A stretch of 6,101 nucleotides of DNA. Source: Candidatus Falkowiibacteriota bacterium. Lineage in GTDB: Bacteria > Patescibacteriota > Patescibacteriia > Patescibacteriales > UBA12465. Position numbers and translations under genes: made by a program. Where the stretch lies: positions 1 through 6,101 of the forward strand of contig CAIMEI010000121.1 of assembly GCA_903839955.1 (NCBI GenBank), read 5' to 3'. Of the stretch, positions 4,062 through 6,101 are shown piece by piece. Below the pieces are notes generated by a model. It saw only the letters and a program-made list of their open reading frames with translations. It did no database searches and had not been told where the DNA came from. Position 1 is the stretch's first letter; the number at the start of each line of letters is the position of its first letter.

Positions 4062-6101
4062 TTATTTGAGAGCGGCGTTGCCGGTTCGCTTTAGTTTGTT
4101 CCAGCCGTGGTGGCGTCCTTGGAGAATGGCGATAATGGAGCGGTAAGTAATGACATACATGAACTGGCGGTAGAAGAAACGCTGGATAAGAATGAGCCAC
4201 ATTAATTTCTTCGGCCGGCGCTCCAAGGTGAAGGCGAGCAGGGAGCCGCAAACATCCATCAAAGTAAACATAATATAGCCGACGGCAATCGCGCCGAAAT
4301 CACCGCGGAAAATGGAAAGGAAGAAAACCAAGTCGCCGATCGGGGAAAGAATCGGGAAGACGATTTGGAAGAGGAACATGTTCGGTAAAGCGAACCAGCC
4401 CAAATTTCCCTTGAAGAACAATTTGCGGTTTTTGTATAAACATTGATAGGTGCCATAACTCCAGCGGAATCTTTGTTTGGCGAGACCGCTGATGGTTTCT
4501 GGGGCTTCGGTGCGGCTGCGCGCTTCGGGGGCGTAGATGATTCGGCCGCCGGAGGCTAGGAGGCGCAAGGTCAAATCGGCGTCTTCGGTGAGAGTGTCGG
4601 AGCCGTAACCGCCGATGGCAATTACGCGATCGCGGCGCCAGGCGCCAGTGGCTCCCGGCACGACGCTGATGCAGTTGAGTTCATCAAAGGCGCGGCGGTC
4701 AAAATTCTGAGTGGTGACATATTCCAAGGCCTGGAAACCGGTGAGAATATTGCGGACATTGCCCACTTCCACGTTGCCGCAGACGGCATCCACTTGCGGG
4801 TCCACAAAAGGTTTGGTTAATTCGCCGATGGTTTCGGGGAGCAAAATTGTGTCGCCATCAATAGTAATAATCAATTCGTATTTGGCTTCTTGGAAGCCGA
4901 GATTGAGAGCAGAAGATTTGCCGCCGTTTGGTTTGTTGATGAGGCGAATGCGTGTGTCTTGGGCCATGAATTTTTCTACTTCACCGATCGTGTCGTCAGT
5001 CGAACCATCGTTGATTACTAAAATTTCAATGTTGGTTTTGAGGCTTTTTTGCAGGGCGGCCAAGGTGTGAGCGACGGTTTTTTCTTCGTTGTAGCAGGGG
5101 ACAATGACGCTCACGGGGTCCAGGGAAACTTTTCCGGCCCGAGAACGATAGTGTTTGGCGGAACGCAAAACCATTACTCCTAAAAAGAGAATGCGGAAGA
5201 TGGCGATAATCGTGGTCAAGAGAAAGAGCCAGAAAATCAGCGCCCAGCCCCAGCGCAGGATAAAATTCCAAATGGCGGTGATTTGCACCAGGAAGCGTTC
5301 GCTGCCGGCCAAGGGCGGATTAATTTGGTCCTGGCTCATGCCGACCGCCTGCCCAAAGCTAACAAAAGTATATCCCATGGATTGGAGTTTGGGGATTAAG
5401 ATTTTGAGCGCCGCCACTGTCTGAGACCGATCGCCGCCGGCATCGTGCATCACGATGACGTGATTTTCTGGGTTATTTACTCCCGTTAAAACGTTGTTAA
5501 CGATTGTTTCTACGCCTGGCTTTTGCCAGTCTTCCGCGTCAATATTGGCGCCAGCAACCACGTAACCCAGTTGATTGACAGCGGCAATCGGCCGCAGTTC
5601 TTCAGGGGTGCTCGGTGTGGAGTCGGTGTCGTAGGGCGGACGGAAAAGAATGGTGCGGTGGCCGCTCTCGGCTTCAATAACTCTTTGGGTTTGGTTAAGT
5701 TCTAGATTGATGCGGTTGTGAGAAATGGTGGATAAATCCGGATGTAAATAGGTGTGATTGCCGATCGTGAAGCCGTCTTTGGCTATCCGGGCCACCACCC
5801 CCGGGTTTCTTTGGGCCTGTTCACCCACCATGAAGAAGGCCGCCGGGACCTTGTTATCTTCTAAAACTTTTAAGATTTGCGGCGTCCAAGTTTCGTCCGG
5901 GCCGTCATCAAAACTCAAAACTAAATCTTTTTTGGGGAAAGGCTGGCCGACCGCTTCCAGATCATAGCCGCTTGGGAGCTGGTCATACATGGCGTAATCA
6001 ATTTTTCCGTCGGTGTCGGTGGTAAGCTGCAGGTGTCCGGCGGCGCGATCGTATTTCAACTTGAATAATTCACTGTCGCTTTCAAAATTAACTGAGGTTA
6101 A
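4062..6101 (-). CDS. Fused polysaccharide deacetylase / processive GT2 glycosyltransferase, N-terminus outside the window
   Basis: The frame is open to the right edge. A TTG at 6059-6057 could be taken as the start, but 14 further in-frame codons lie before it, so the gene is 5'-partial. Residues below are counted from that TTG. Residues 45-240 form a NodB/CE4 deacetylase with all motifs: SFDDGP (49-54), HTYLHP (102-107), RPPY (140-143), DAEDW (174-178) and the His of MHD (His205). A hydrophobic helix (about 267-298) follows. Residues 316-535 are a family 2 glycosyltransferase: NDGS (350-353), DGD (401-403), TEDAD (491-495) and QRFRW (529-533), the signature of processive enzymes such as PgaC/IcaA and chitin or hyaluronan synthases. 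Further membrane helices lie at about 553-583, 590-612 and 620-646. The deacetylase should face outside and the transferase the cytoplasm. The probable product is a partly de-N-acetylated hexosamine polymer, but sugar specificity is inferred. A GH18-like domain often precedes the deacetylase in such fusions. Confidence 0.95.
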   Translation of the reverse strand, partial: LTSVNFESDSELFKLKYDRAAGHLQLTTDTDGKIDYAMYDQLPSGYDLEAVGQPFPKKDLVLSFDDGPDETWTPQILKVLEDNKVPAAFFMVGEQAQRNPGVVARIAKDGFTIGNHTYLHPDLSTISHNRINLELNQTQRVIEAESGHRTILFRPPYDTDSTPSTPEELRPIAAVNQLGYVVAGANIDAEDWQKPGVETIVNNVLTGVNNPENHVIVMHDAGGDRSQTVAALKILIPKLQSMGYTFVSFGQAVGMSQDQINPPLAGSERFLVQITAIWNFILRWGWALIFWLFLLTTIIAIFRILFLGVMVLRSAKHYRSRAGKVSLDPVSVIVPCYNEEKTVAHTLAALQKSLKTNIEILVINDGSTDDTIGEVEKFMAQDTRIRLINKPNGGKSSALNLGFQEAKYELIITIDGDTILLPETIGELTKPFVDPQVDAVCGNVEVGNVRNILTGFQALEYVTTQNFDRRAFDELNCISVVPGATGAWRRDRVIAIGGYGSDTLTEDADLTLRLLASGGRIIYAPEARSRTEAPETISGLAKQRFRWSYGTYQCLYKNRKLFFKGNLGWFALPNMFLFQIVFPILSPIGDLVFFLSIFRGDFGAIAVGYIMFTLMDVCGSLLAFTLERRPKKLMWLILIQRFFYRQFMYVITYRSIIAILQGRHHGWNKLKRTGNAALK

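Noticed and set aside
4711..5070. Plus-strand open frame opposite the glycosyltransferase region
   Set aside because: It lies wholly inside the coding sequence of the large minus-strand gene, has no recognisable domain and is explained as a shadow of that gene's codon pattern. The same holds for the other antisense frames at 5155-5424, 5523-5705 and 5758-5967.
1..6101. Alternative genetic code with TGA as glycine (seen in Gracilibacteria and SR1)
   Set aside because: All genes read through without in-frame TGA, key motifs are intact in the standard bacterial code, and stops are TAA or TAG. Absence of TGA stops among eight genes is too small a sample to argue for recoding.
1..6101. CRISPR array, insertion sequence, tRNA or rRNA gene, toxin-antitoxin or defence system
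   Set aside because: I found no regularly spaced repeats, transposase motifs, terminal inverted repeats or tRNA-like cloverleaf, and the non-coding space is too small: the largest gaps are 39 and 54 bases.

Overview
The window looks like a stretch of a small, compact bacterial genome, most likely a member of the Candidate Phyla Radiation (Patescibacteria/Parcubacteria type). This assignment is an inference. It rests on tightly packed small genes, starts that mostly lack a Shine-Dalgarno sequence, moderate GC, and gene types I associate with that group: a stand-alone Nudix hydrolase, a small cupin, an S51-like peptidase, and a deacetylase fused to a glycosyltransferase. All visible stops are TAA or TAG, and no gene needs TGA read as an amino acid.

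Layout. Positions 2-775 (+) hold the 3' part of an acidic protein I cannot identify; its start lies off the left edge. From 815 to 4007 (+) run six genes in one direction with gaps of only 9-14 bases, so they are probably one transcription unit: a Nudix hydrolase, a small cupin that lacks the usual metal ligands, a two-helix small membrane protein, an unidentified helical acidic protein, an S51/PepE-like serine hydrolase with an altered nucleophile elbow, and a four-helix membrane protein resembling the bestrophin-like DUF4239 family. A hairpin at 4023-4058 with T-runs in both directions separates this unit from a convergent gene.

From 4062 to the right edge (-) lies the largest gene, open to the edge of the window. 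It encodes an extracellular NodB/CE4 polysaccharide deacetylase joined through a membrane helix to a processive family 2 glycosyltransferase with further membrane helices. This resembles a PgaB/PgaC-type polysaccharide synthesis-and-modification machine in one chain. In proteins of this architecture a GH18-like domain commonly precedes the deacetylase, and it may lie beyond the window.

How they work together: the right-hand gene points to making and deacetylating a cell-surface hexosamine polymer. The left operon is a mix of housekeeping and unknown functions with no clear single pathway. I found no mobile element, CRISPR array, RNA gene or defence system. The less ordinary points are the fused enzyme, the cupin without metal ligands, the unusual S51 elbow and the two unidentified proteins.
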